A DNA stretch of 38,072 nt. Source: Bacillus sp. AFS059628. GTDB taxonomy: Bacteria; Bacillota; Bacilli; Bacillales; Bacillaceae_G. The notes beneath the pieces were generated by a model. It was not told the DNA's origin and searched no databases. It saw only the letters and a program-made list of their open reading frames with translations. Of this stretch, positions 26,478 to 34,579 are shown in pieces (position 1 is the stretch's first letter; every line of letters begins with the position of its first letter). The DNA is taken from contig NZ_NVEC01000099.1 of NCBI RefSeq assembly GCF_002571225.1, positions 1 through 38,072 on the forward strand. Reading direction: 5' to 3'. The position numbers and the translations under genes were made by a program.

Positions 26478-29156
26478 ATGATTAATCAAAAAAAGTATGT
26501 ACAATTTGTCATAATGTATATTTTTATATTTTCTCTTTGGATATTCTTTATTCCAGATCAATGGAATATAAAAGAAATTGGAATCCTTTTCTTATTTTGT
26601 TTTGCTGCAGTCTTTTCTTGTTATTGCTCATATAAAGCAATTAAGAAGATGAAGCGCGGCGATAAATTATTTTGGGTGTTATTATTATGCACTTGCCTAT
26701 GTGGATTGGCTATGGAGATAACTTTATTTCTTGATTCACTTTCTATATGCACTCAAGTCATATTCTCATATGAGGCACTACCTTTTTTCATCATCCAATA
26801 TATTTTACTCTTTTCTGGCTTTACTATAAAATTCATAAAACATTACTCTATTAGAGGCCTTGCTCAATTTTCATTCGATAGCATCTTTATCGTTATTATG
26901 AATATTTATTTTACCCTAACTTTTATTTTGGATCTTTCAAGCTTCAGTATGCTAACAAAGGGCACGTGGATTTTAATTGGATACTTTGTCGCACAATCAT
27001 TAGTAATTTACGCCGTTATTAGCCTGTATAGAAGAGAACAATATTCTTCTAGTAGAATTTCATTAATTATTGGTTTTACTATCATTCTCGTTTACGGATA
27101 TATACAGCTATTCCAGTTAAACAAAGGAATGCAAACTTCCGCTGAATTCTCTTATTTAATACATACTGCTTCAATTTTATTAATCTGTTTATCGTCCATA
27201 CTATACATTTTAGATAAACCAATGCAACATGAAACGAAAACAAAATATTATCGATTTGACTATGTGCGCTTTATATTACCTTATTTTAGTATAATCATTA
27301 CTTTTTCCTTTATTATCATTCAACCTTGGGATGATAAGTTCATGTTAATCGGTCTCGTATTATCACTTATTTTTTTATTCTTACGACAACTTTACATGTG
27401 GAAAGATAATAAAGTATTAATCGATACATATGAACAGCTGACTACACAACTAGAAGATGAAGTTGAAGAAGGTGCATTTGCATTATCAAAAAGTGAACAA
27501 CGCTATAAATCTTTATTTGAAGATCATCCCGATGCTGTTTTTTCTTTAAATATGAATGGTGTTTTTCAACATTCTAATAAGGCATGTGAAAGCTTGTTTA
27601 CCGCTTACTATTGTGAAGTAGCAAGCTATTCTCTTCTACACTTCATTGATTCAAAAGACCATGATCTACTAAAGAAAGCTTTACAAATAACAAAAGAAGG
27701 TAGGCCACAAACTTTAGAAGTTCGTACAAAAGAAAACGAAGGCTATTACTATTACCTTCACATTACACTCATCCCTACTTTCATCAACAAAGAAGTTGTT
27801 GGGATGTTCGGCATAGCACGTGATATTACAACTTTATATGAAAAGCAAAAACAAGTAGAACATTTAGCCTTTCATGATGCACTTACTGGATTACCAAATC
27901 GCCGAAAGTTTGAAAAAGATTTAAAAAATATTTTAAATACAGCTCAAACTAGCGCGAATGATGTTGCCGTCATGTTCCTTGATTTAGATAGATTCAAAAA
28001 AATTAACGATAGACTTGGTCACGATGTCGGAGATCTATTATTAATTGAAGTAGCAAAAAGATTACGTGGTTGCTTGCGTTCAAAAGATATCGTTGCTCGT
28101 CAAGGTGGAGATGAGTTTACAATTCTATTACCAGATATGTACTCAGAAAAAAGTGCGGCTTTTATAGCTGAACAGATTTTAACCGTTTTAAACAAACCAT
28201 TCTTCATTAAAGACGAAGAACTGTCTATTACACCGAGTATCGGAATTTCCATGTATCCTGATTACGGGAACGATGTTACTGAATTAATGAAAAATGCTGA
28301 TATGGCTATGTATCGCGCGAAAGCAAATGGAAAAAACAGATTTGTTTTCTTCTCAAAAGAAATAAGTATCGCCCAAAATGAAATCCAATTCTTAGAAGGT
28401 GAACTTGCAAAAGCATTACAACAAAATGAATTTTTCCTAGAATATCAGCCACAAGTAAGCACAAAAACAAAACAAATTATCGGTTTTGAAGCATTAATTC
28501 GTTGGAAGCATCCAAAACTCGGCATCGTATCGCCTGCTCAATTCATTCCTCTAGCGGAGGAAACTGGATTTATTATTGAGCTTGGAAATTGGATTTTACG
28601 TACCGCCTGCTTAGAGGCAAAAAGGTGGCATAATCAAGGTTTTTCTCACTTGAAAGTTGGTGTAAATTTATCTGTTGTTCAATTTAACCATACAAATTTA
28701 ATTCCAACCATTTCAAAAGTGTTAGAAGAAACAGAACTAAAACCAGAAGCACTAGATATTGAAATTACGGAAAGCATTGCAATTAATCAAAATCAATCTG
28801 TAGTTGCAAAACTAGAACAGCTTCAAAATCTCGGTATTCAAATTTCAATCGATGACTTTGGAACTGGTTATAGTTCTTTAGCTTATTTAACAAAATATCC
28901 AATTAATACATTAAAAATTGCTCGGGAATTTATTTGCGGCATTACAACTAGTCCTTTAGAAGAAGCGATTATCTCTTCCATTATTACACTATCAAAAGAA
29001 CTAAATTTAGAAGTTATCGCCGAGGGAGTAGAGACAGAAGAACAATGGAAGTTTTTATATGAACAAAACTGTGACAACATTCAAGGATTCTTTATTAGCA
29101 AGCCTGTTTCTAGTAAAGATGTTTGGAGGTTACTCCACAAAAAAACAACCGTCTAA
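26478..29156 (+). CDS. Membrane PAS-GGDEF-EAL cyclic di-GMP enzyme
   Basis: This 892-aa bifunctional candidate makes and/or degrades c-di-GMP. About eight to nine N-terminal membrane helices (residues 8-305) are followed by a short coiled segment and a PAS domain (about 340-455). Next comes a GGDEF domain with an intact RQGGDEF (543-547) and an upstream product-inhibition RxxD (R534-D537), and then an EAL domain from 635. The EAL motif is at 671-673, and VNLS, IEITES, DDFGTGYSS, LKI(A), AEGVE and QGFFISKP are all present. Only the Asp of LKID is Ala. Start: ATG at 26478 after CGGAG. A TTG six codons upstream is unlikely. A terminator shared with papR follows. Confidence 0.92.
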   Translation: MINQKKYVQFVIMYIFIFSLWIFFIPDQWNIKEIGILFLFCFAAVFSCYCSYKAIKKMKRGDKLFWVLLLCTCLCGLAMEITLFLDSLSICTQVIFSYEALPFFIIQYILLFSGFTIKFIKHYSIRGLAQFSFDSIFIVIMNIYFTLTFILDLSSFSMLTKGTWILIGYFVAQSLVIYAVISLYRREQYSSSRISLIIGFTIILVYGYIQLFQLNKGMQTSAEFSYLIHTASILLICLSSILYILDKPMQHETKTKYYRFDYVRFILPYFSIIITFSFIIIQPWDDKFMLIGLVLSLIFLFLRQLYMWKDNKVLIDTYEQLTTQLEDEVEEGAFALSKSEQRYKSLFEDHPDAVFSLNMNGVFQHSNKACESLFTAYYCEVASYSLLHFIDSKDHDLLKKALQITKEGRPQTLEVRTKENEGYYYYLHITLIPTFINKEVVGMFGIARDITTLYEKQKQVEHLAFHDALTGLPNRRKFEKDLKNILNTAQTSANDVAVMFLDLDRFKKINDRLGHDVGDLLLIEVAKRLRGCLRSKDIVARQGGDEFTILLPDMYSEKSAAFIAEQILTVLNKPFFIKDEELSITPSIGISMYPDYGNDVTELMKNADMAMYRAKANGKNRFVFFSKEISIAQNEIQFLEGELAKALQQNEFFLEYQPQVSTKTKQIIGFEALIRWKHPKLGIVSPAQFIPLAEETGFIIELGNWILRTACLEAKRWHNQGFSHLKVGVNLSVVQFNHTNLIPTISKVLEETELKPEALDIEITESIAINQNQSVVAKLEQLQNLGIQISIDDFGTGYSSLAYLTKYPINTLKIAREFICGITTSPLEEAIISSIITLSKELNLEVIAEGVETEEQWKFLYEQNCDNIQGFFISKPVSSKDVWRLLHKKTTV

Positions 29157-29175
29157 GTAAGACGGTTGTTTTTTT
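29145..29175. terminator. Bidirectional terminator between the GGDEF-EAL gene and papR
   Basis: ACAACCGTCT / AGACGGTTGT stem with a 5-nt loop, T runs on both strands. It overlaps the stop codons of both convergent genes. Confidence 0.92.
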
Positions 29176-29320
29176 AATATTCAAAAGGTAGGTCCGAAGC
29201 TAATTGTACCTCTTGATCATTATGAGAAATTACTTGGCTTTTCTCTAAAGCTGTATCTGTTAATGAAATACCCCATGCCATTGCTAACGTTAATAAACTA
29301 CCAATAAGTAATTTTTTCAT
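29174..29320 (-). CDS. papR: PapR, precursor of the PlcR-activating pheromone
   Basis: This 48-aa secreted propeptide is exported by its N-terminal signal (MKKLLIGSLLTLAMAWGISL), trimmed outside the cell, re-imported by the oligopeptide permease and bound by PlcR. The C-terminus reads ...VQLASDLPFEY, so the heptapeptide would be SDLPFEY and the pentapeptide LPFEY. It lies 89 nt downstream of plcR on the same strand with a perfect PlcR box between them, the classical plcR-papR arrangement. The ribosome-binding site is modest (GGTGATGG). The final residues differ from the four reference heptapeptides I remember (ADLPFEF, SDMPFEF, NEVPFEF, SDLPFEH). Confidence 0.95.
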   Translation of the reverse strand: MKKLLIGSLLTLAMAWGISLTDTALEKSQVISHNDQEVQLASDLPFEY

Positions 29321-29375
29321 ATTCCATCACCCACATTTTTTTCTTTTAATATATCATGAAAATTTATCCATACCG

Positions 29376-29391
29376 TATGCAATTATGCATA
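29376..29391. promoter_or_regulatory. PlcR box upstream of papR
   Basis: TATGCAATTATGCATA matches the TATGNAN4TNCATA operator exactly on both strands. It lies between the plcR stop and the papR start, supporting separate PlcR-dependent expression of the pheromone gene. Confidence 0.92.
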
Positions 29392-29409
29392 TCCATTTTT
29401 TAGCGTTAT

Positions 29410-30267
29410 TCATTGATTGATTTTATTTGCGATCGCCTCTTTATATGCATGCATTTCTAATATATCAAAAAAGAAACTTGCTTTTTTATATGTGTCTTCA
29501 ATCTCTGCCTCATCATACTCCAACTTTTCTAGACATTCACCTCTTTGATAGTACAGCTGTCCAATTAATGCCATACTATTAATTCGGCAAGATATTTCAA
29601 TCGCCTTATTCACTTGATATAAGGCTTGTTCATATTGATTATCTAAGTATAATGCTTTTGCATGATTATACCTTACCTTCACGTCGAATTCTTCATTATC
29701 ATGCAATGTCTCTAATTGTTTTAATATATCTTCAAATAACTCAATACTTTTCTTAAAATAATTATTTTCAGCATAAATATTTGCAATTGCATTCTCTATA
29801 TAAAGATTTTGGTATACGTCTATTCCAGCTAATTGTTGGTTTAATAATTTTTTTAATTCTAAAATACAATATTCATAATCAATTTTCTTCAATATGTAAG
29901 CTGCCACATGATATTGCCATTGAAGAAACTGCTGGAATTCAGGATGATATTCTTCCTTTTTCAGCTCATTCCATACTCTATTATAAATCTCTTTATATTT
30001 TTTTTGCTTACACAGCATAATGACTTGATCTTTAAACTGTTTTTTTCTCTCAATATCCGAATAAATGAGTACCTCATAAAAATGAATAATGGGAACTTGT
30101 AACTTTGCTGCAATACCTTGCAATATATCCATACTTGGGTATACCGCGCCCGATTCAATTCGACTCACTTCCGATTGATGACATATGTTCTCGGATAACT
30201 GCTTTTGTGTTAACCCTCTCATCACCCTAATTTTCTTAATTTCACTTCCTAGTTTTTCTGCGTGCAT
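29410..30267 (-). CDS. plcR: PlcR, pheromone-dependent virulence regulator
   Basis: RNPP-family activator of extracellular enzymes and toxins in the B. cereus group. It is active when bound by the PapR-derived peptide. The 285-aa protein has an N-terminal helix-turn-helix (about 7-62; RGLTQKQLSENICHQSEVSRIESG) and five degenerate TPR repeats (about 70-285) forming the peptide pocket. It is full length, ending MHAYKEAIANKINQ, without the nonsense mutation known from B. anthracis. It differs from reference PlcR at scattered TPR positions. The start ATG has GGTGAG 5 nt upstream. A PlcR box and a Spo0A box lie in the divergent promoter region. Confidence 0.97.
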   Translation of the reverse strand: MHAEKLGSEIKKIRVMRGLTQKQLSENICHQSEVSRIESGAVYPSMDILQGIAAKLQVPIIHFYEVLIYSDIERKKQFKDQVIMLCKQKKYKEIYNRVWNELKKEEYHPEFQQFLQWQYHVAAYILKKIDYEYCILELKKLLNQQLAGIDVYQNLYIENAIANIYAENNYFKKSIELFEDILKQLETLHDNEEFDVKVRYNHAKALYLDNQYEQALYQVNKAIEISCRINSMALIGQLYYQRGECLEKLEYDEAEIEDTYKKASFFFDILEMHAYKEAIANKINQ

Positions 30268-30283
30268 ACTTACTCACCATCCC

Positions 30284-30289
30284 ATTATA
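30284..30289 (-). promoter_or_regulatory. Possible -10 element of plcR
   Basis: A perfect TATAAT on the minus strand ends 16 nt before the plcR start codon. No good -35 lies 17 nt upstream, as expected for an activator-dependent promoter. The leader would be very short, so a start further upstream is also possible. Confidence 0.35.
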
Positions 30290-30333
30290 ACAATCTAATT
30301 TTTTAAGTTGTCATACCACTACAATAATGTGAA

Positions 30334-30364
30334 TTCGACAATTTTTGATATGAAATAATGCATA
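30334..30364. promoter_or_regulatory. PlcR box and Spo0A box in the plcR/nprB divergent region
   Basis: The PlcR box TATGAAATAATGCATA (30349-30364) matches the consensus exactly. An exact 0A box TTCGACA (reverse TGTCGAA) lies at 30334-30340, between the PlcR box and plcR. A one-mismatch 0A box (TTCGGCA) is at 30379-30385. Autoactivation by PlcR and repression by Spo0A~P are known features of this promoter. Confidence 0.85.
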
Positions 30365-30433
30365 ATATATATATAAAATTCGGCAAATTCTTAATACAAT
30401 TCATCCCACATACAATAATTAGGAGTTTTATAG

Positions 30434-30998
30434 ATGAATTAGAGAAAACTTGCCAGTGCATTCATTCCGTTCGGTCTCCTTTGCTCCTTATCAACAAAAG
30501 CTATTCATGCCCAAGAATTAGATAAAAGTGAAGTAAAAGTTGAAAATGCTCAGCCTGGTTTAACAATTGGGAAATTAACAAAACCTCAAAATGATACGAA
30601 AGAGAATATTGCAAAAAACATTTAAAGGGTGAGGTAAACGTGGCTAAAGCTCAACAAGAACAAGTCACTACTAAGAAAATGTAGATTTCCAACCTACAAA
30701 TAAAGAAACAAAAGAAAATCAAACCGAAGCTCGCCTTGCACAAACATATAAAAACTATAAAGTATATGGACAAGATCTTATTGTAAAAGTAGATAAAAAT
30801 GGAGTAATCACAACTATTAGTGGTAAAGTTGTCCAAAATTCAGATCAACAACCTAATCTTACTATAACAAATTTTTTGTCGAAAAATGAAGTAAAATCTA
30901 TATTACCCGATATAGTCCAAATTCCAAGCGATGCGGCTGAAACGGAACTCTCTAGTGAAACTGTTGTTTATAAGAAAAAAGAAGCTTACCACTCATAG
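30434..30998 (+). pseudogene. nprB: Degraded nprB (secreted neutral protease), N-terminal remnant
   Basis: Divergent from plcR, with AGGAG before an ATG. The reading after the start gives a clear signal peptide (RKLASAFIPFGLLCSLSTKA) and an FTP propeptide domain (TYKNYKVYGQDLIVKVDKNG), as in thermolysin-family (M4) proteases. It is broken in at least four ways. Codon 3 is TAG. One A is missing in the A run near 30610-30620, and another near 30675-30685. Homology stops at about codon 185, so the PepSY and the zinc-protease domains of an approximately 560-aa enzyme are absent. nprB is the usual neighbour of plcR, and its product has been reported to mature PapR. Confidence 0.88.
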
Positions 30999-31009
30999 GT
31001 AAACTTCTT
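30974..31009 (-). terminator. Terminator after the response regulator gene
   Basis: The minus strand has a 12-bp stem AAGAAGTTTACC / GGTAAGCTTCTT (one G-U pair), a 7-nt loop and TTTTTTC. The descending arm is made from the last codons of the nprB remnant. Confidence 0.75.
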
Positions 31010-31010
31010 T

Positions 31011-31613
31011 TCATATCCATCCCTTTTCTTCTGCAATTGTAATGGCCTCAATTCTATTTTTTGCATCAAGCTTCGTTAATACTTCAGAAATATAATTACG
31101 CACTGTACCAGGTGAAAGATACAGTGTCTTCGCAATTTCATTTGCCGTCTTTCCTTCTTTCGCGAGTAGCAATACTTCTTTTTCACGATCTGATAACGGA
31201 TTTTGCTCCTGCCATAAGCCGAACATTAAATCTTGAGAGACTTCTCGCTTTCCTTTCATTACGTTACGAATCGATGCAGCTAAATCTTCACTTGGGCTAT
31301 CCTTTAATAAATATCCTTGTACGCCAGCTTTCATTGCTCGTTCAAAATAACCAGGACGCGCAAATGTTGTTAAAATCATTACTTTACATGCTGATTTTTC
31401 TTTCTTTAATGTTTCCGCAACATCTAATCCGCTTTGAATTGGCATTTCAATATCCATAATGCTTACATCGGGTTGTAACGATTCAATTAGTTTTAGTGCC
31501 TCTTCCCCGTTCGCAGCTTGCCCAATTACTTCGATATCATCTTCTAGATCAAGCAAGGCTCCTAATGCACCACGAAGCATCCGCTGATCTTCTGCAATAA
31601 TAATTCGAATCAT
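31011..31613 (-). CDS. NarL/LuxR-type response regulator (YvfU/DesR-like)
   Basis: This 200-aa regulator has a receiver domain with acidic D9, phospho-acceptor D54 (SIMDIEMP) and Thr/Lys switch residues (LTTFARPGYF; LLKDSPSEDL), then a C-terminal LuxR-type helix-turn-helix (about 140-195; LSDREKEVLLLAKEGKTANEIAKTLYLSPGTVRNYI). The sequence is close to DesR and YvfU. The ABC-transporter genes upstream make YvfU the better match. Its start overlaps the kinase stop by 4 nt. It likely activates its own operon, judging from inverted repeats upstream of the first gene. Confidence 0.93.
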   Translation of the reverse strand: MIRIIIAEDQRMLRGALGALLDLEDDIEVIGQAANGEEALKLIESLQPDVSIMDIEMPIQSGLDVAETLKKEKSACKVMILTTFARPGYFERAMKAGVQGYLLKDSPSEDLAASIRNVMKGKREVSQDLMFGLWQEQNPLSDREKEVLLLAKEGKTANEIAKTLYLSPGTVRNYISEVLTKLDAKNRIEAITIAEEKGWI

Positions 31614-32740
31614 GCCCTCACCTCATCTTTTCCTGTTCGAATAACAACCGGTACTTTTACTATTAATAGTGTCCCTGGATTGATTGTGGCCAGTTCAACA
31701 AACCCATCAATAAGAGCGATGCGCTCCTTCATACCACGAATGCCATTTCCATCGTGGTTTTGATCTGCTAAACCGATTCCGTTATCTTCTACTTTCAAAA
31801 TCAGCTCACCTTGTGATTCTATTACAGAAACTGTACAATTTTTCGCCTTACTATGTTTTACAACATTCGTCACAGCCTCACGTAAACACATTCCTAAAAT
31901 ATTTTGTTCAATAGGTGATAACGAACTCGAACTCGCTTCCTGCTTTACTTCTAATTCGATATTAGCCGCTTGTAAGATCGCCCTTATTTGCTCAAGCTCT
32001 TCTTCTACTGTAATCATACGCATATCAGAAATTAATTCCCTTAGCTGTTTTAAAGCCGTACGAGATGTTTGTGTAATTTCCTTTGCTTCCGCACTTGCAC
32101 GCTCCGGATTTTTTACAATTAACTTCTCCACGAGCTGACTCTTTAAAGTAATGAGTGATAACGTATGCCCCAACGTATCATGAAGATCTCTTGCAATTCG
32201 TTGCCGTTCTTCACGTTTCACTAAATCTTTAATTTGCTCATTCGCTTCGTTTAATTGATTTCTTAACATCTTTTTTTGATTAAAATTACGCATTCCAAAT
32301 GGTGTAAGTAGCATTAAAATAAACATCGGAACAATATTTACTAAACTCGTAGTTGTTATTTGATTCATATTTACAAATATAAAACTTCCAAGCATTACAG
32401 CTAACAAACTTAACAACACTCGAAACACTTTCTTATTTGGTGCAAACCCTATCGCACTTGCTGTGAAAAAACCAAAGAATATCATGAAGGGGTTGTAAAA
32501 TAAAGCAAATAAAAAAATGAGTACCATTTGAATACATGCCCAAAAAACAAACGTTCTCTGCACAAAATAAAGCTGACGGTATGTGATAATGAAAACTATC
32601 AACATACCGCTTCCAATTACAAGCTTCCACCCTGACGCCTGCGATAAATGGTAAATCGGAAATAATAAATACACGAGAAACATATACGGAAAGAAACCCA
32701 TATGTTTTGGAAAAATCTCAATCCTCTTCTTCTCTATCAT
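31610..32740 (-). CDS. HisKA_3 sensor histidine kinase (YvfT/DesK-like)
   Basis: This 376-aa membrane sensor has about five N-terminal helices (residues 15-150), a dimerisation segment with the phospho-accepting His in RIARDLHDTLGHTLSL (H187), and an HATPase domain (about 265-365) with N-box REAVTNVVKHSKAKN and DNGIGL. This is the DesK architecture, in which the helices themselves may sense the membrane. The stop of the permease gene directly abuts its ATG and it overlaps the response regulator by 4 nt, so all four genes look translationally coupled. No separate extracytoplasmic ligand domain is visible. Confidence 0.92.
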   Translation of the reverse strand: MIEKKRIEIFPKHMGFFPYMFLVYLLFPIYHLSQASGWKLVIGSGMLIVFIITYRQLYFVQRTFVFWACIQMVLIFLFALFYNPFMIFFGFFTASAIGFAPNKKVFRVLLSLLAVMLGSFIFVNMNQITTTSLVNIVPMFILMLLTPFGMRNFNQKKMLRNQLNEANEQIKDLVKREERQRIARDLHDTLGHTLSLITLKSQLVEKLIVKNPERASAEAKEITQTSRTALKQLRELISDMRMITVEEELEQIRAILQAANIELEVKQEASSSSLSPIEQNILGMCLREAVTNVVKHSKAKNCTVSVIESQGELILKVEDNGIGLADQNHDGNGIRGMKERIALIDGFVELATINPGTLLIVKVPVVIRTGKDEVRA

Positions 32741-33475
32741 TTATACCGCTTCCTGTCTTTTTCTTATATATATTGATATTACAACAAATATAAGGAAATA
32801 ACCTCCTAATACCGCGATATTTTCCCAACCAATCGATTTTCCAGCTACAATATCCCATGCACCACTTCCGAAGTGATATGTTGGTGTCCATTCACCGATA
32901 GATCTTAATATTTTCGGGAATACTTCGATTGGCATCCATAGACCGCCAATTACAGCTAAACTCATATTTAAAATATTCGCTAAACCCGCTGCTGCATCCG
33001 CCTTCTTAATAGAACCTATTACTGTTCCTAATGCTAAAAATGGTGTTACACCTAACAACAACCATAATCCAGCACCAATCCATTGCCCTACTGTTAACTC
33101 AACATGATTAATTAATATCCCTGCGATAAAGATAACTAAAATTGAAAAAGCATTCACTACTGTTTGAGCGATGATCTTTGCTGTTATATACGCTCCCTCT
33201 GGAAGTGGTGTAATTTTCAACAAATGTGTCCAACCTTGCCCTTTTTCTTGAGAAATCCTTACACCGAAACTAAAAAGTGCTGTCCCTACAATACTAAACG
33301 TTGCCATTGAGATTAAATAATGCGCTTTCCACGCATCTCCGTTTTGTGGCACTTGAATAACATTAGTGAAAATGTAGTAAAACATAACTGGCATTAATAA
33401 TGAGAAAAAGATAAATAATTTATTGCGGAACGTACGTAAAATTTCTATTTTACATTGCATCCATAAAGCTTTCAT
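32741..33475 (-). CDS. ABC-2 type transporter permease (YvfS-like)
   Basis: This 244-aa integral membrane protein has about six helices and the ABC-2 pattern: an N-terminal cytoplasmic LWMQCKIEILRTFRNK, a first helix, then the conserved GVRISQEKGQGWTHLLKITPLPEG loop and VIGSIKKADAAAGLANILNM. It pairs with the ATPase encoded upstream (4-nt overlap, ATGA). Such two-gene exporters with a DesK/DesR-like system often export lipids or antimicrobial peptides, but no substrate can be read here. Confidence 0.9.
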   Translation of the reverse strand: MKALWMQCKIEILRTFRNKLFIFFSLLMPVMFYYIFTNVIQVPQNGDAWKAHYLISMATFSIVGTALFSFGVRISQEKGQGWTHLLKITPLPEGAYITAKIIAQTVVNAFSILVIFIAGILINHVELTVGQWIGAGLWLLLGVTPFLALGTVIGSIKKADAAAGLANILNMSLAVIGGLWMPIEVFPKILRSIGEWTPTYHFGSGAWDIVAGKSIGWENIAVLGGYFLIFVVISIYIRKRQEAV

Positions 33476-34374
33476 GCGATTTCCCCCTTCTGATTTGCGA
33501 CAAACTGTTCAAATGCTTCATCAAGACTTCCACGTTCAACTGAAATATTTGTTACAGGTAAGTTTTTTTCATAAATTGCTTTTAAAGTTGCATCCGTATC
33601 TTTAGTTATTAAAGTGAAATGGCCTTCGTTTGATTGTACTTCTGTTACGCTTGGTAACCCTTTTAATAATTTTGCAGGAATACTTTCCTTCGAATAAAAT
33701 GTAATTGTTTTTCGTGAAATCGTCGCTTTCATCTCATCTGGCGTACCGTCTGCGATAATCTTTCCATTAGCAAATAATAAAATACGATTTGCTAATGCAT
33801 CTGCTTCTTCTAAATAATGCGTCGTTAAAATAATCGTTTTCCCTTCACTTGCTAACTTTCGAATCGTTTCCCAAAACGTTCTTCGAGACGTAATATCCAT
33901 TCCAACCGTCGGCTCATCTAAAAATAGCAAAGCTGGATTTCCTGCAAGTGCGAGTGCAAAATTTAACCTTCTCTTTTGACCGCCTGATAATTTCTCACAT
34001 CTTTGCTTTCGCTCTGATTTTAAATTCGATAACTGTAGCAACGTTTCTTTCGCTACCGGATTCGTATAATAGCTACGGAATAACTCAATTGTCTCTTCCA
34101 CTGTAATGCTATCAATGACACTTACTTCTTGTAACATCGCGCCGAGGCTATTACGAACATCTCTATGCTTTGGACTCTTTCCAAATATAGAAACAGTTCC
34201 TTCCGTCGGATCCTTTAATCCAAGCATCATCGACATCGTCGTCGTTTTCCCTGCCCCATTCGGTCCAAGTAGTGCTACGATTTCTCCTTTATTTACATGA
34301 AATGAAACGTTATTTACTGCACTTTTATGCTTAAATGTTTTAGAAACACCATTTACTTCAATAATCTTTTCCAT
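33472..34374 (-). CDS. ABC transporter ATP-binding protein (YvfR-like)
   Basis: This 300-aa ATPase has Walker A GPNGAGKTT (37-45), signature LSGGQKRRLN (129-138), Walker B LLFLDEP (149-155) and the H-loop ILTTHYLEEAD, followed by a C-terminal extension of about 80 residues typical of ABC-2 exporters (DrrA-like). It is the first gene of the operon. The ATG is preceded by GGGGGTGGAGAG. A weak promoter and two inverted repeats are upstream. Confidence 0.93.
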   Translation of the reverse strand: MEKIIEVNGVSKTFKHKSAVNNVSFHVNKGEIVALLGPNGAGKTTTMSMMLGLKDPTEGTVSIFGKSPKHRDVRNSLGAMLQEVSVIDSITVEETIELFRSYYTNPVAKETLLQLSNLKSERKQRCEKLSGGQKRRLNFALALAGNPALLFLDEPTVGMDITSRRTFWETIRKLASEGKTIILTTHYLEEADALANRILLFANGKIIADGTPDEMKATISRKTITFYSKESIPAKLLKGLPSVTEVQSNEGHFTLITKDTDATLKAIYEKNLPVTNISVERGSLDEAFEQFVANQKGEIA

Positions 34375-34404
34375 CTCTCCACCCCCGCTGTTTCTTATAT
34401 TTAC

Positions 34405-34470
34405 ATTGTATTACCTGGAAAACTTAGGGAATAGTATGATGCGTCATGACATCGATATGACAATTGTCAT
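34405..34470 (-). promoter_or_regulatory. Promoter and inverted-repeat operators of the ABC/two-component operon
   Basis: On the minus strand the -10 TACAAT (34405-34410) has a 17-nt spacer and a poor -35 TATTCC (34428-34433). Upstream lie GTCATGAC (34443-34450) and the perfect 14-mer ATGACAATTGTCAT (34457-34470), which share the half-site GTCAT/ATGAC with centres 17 bp apart. Placement at about -45 to -72 suits an activator such as the encoded response regulator. Confidence 0.6.
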
Positions 34471-34579
34471 GTATTCTTTATGAGAGGAATCAATCCGCAT
34501 ACTGCAAGCGAGTAGCAGGACGAAAATAAACATGATACAATCGGGTAAGATATATATTCGAGGAAGGACAGTGGTTTTC

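Noticed and set aside
30651-30836. 61-aa minus-strand frame inside the nprB remnant
   Set aside because: It is antisense to a clearly recognisable FTP propeptide sequence and has no ribosome-binding site.
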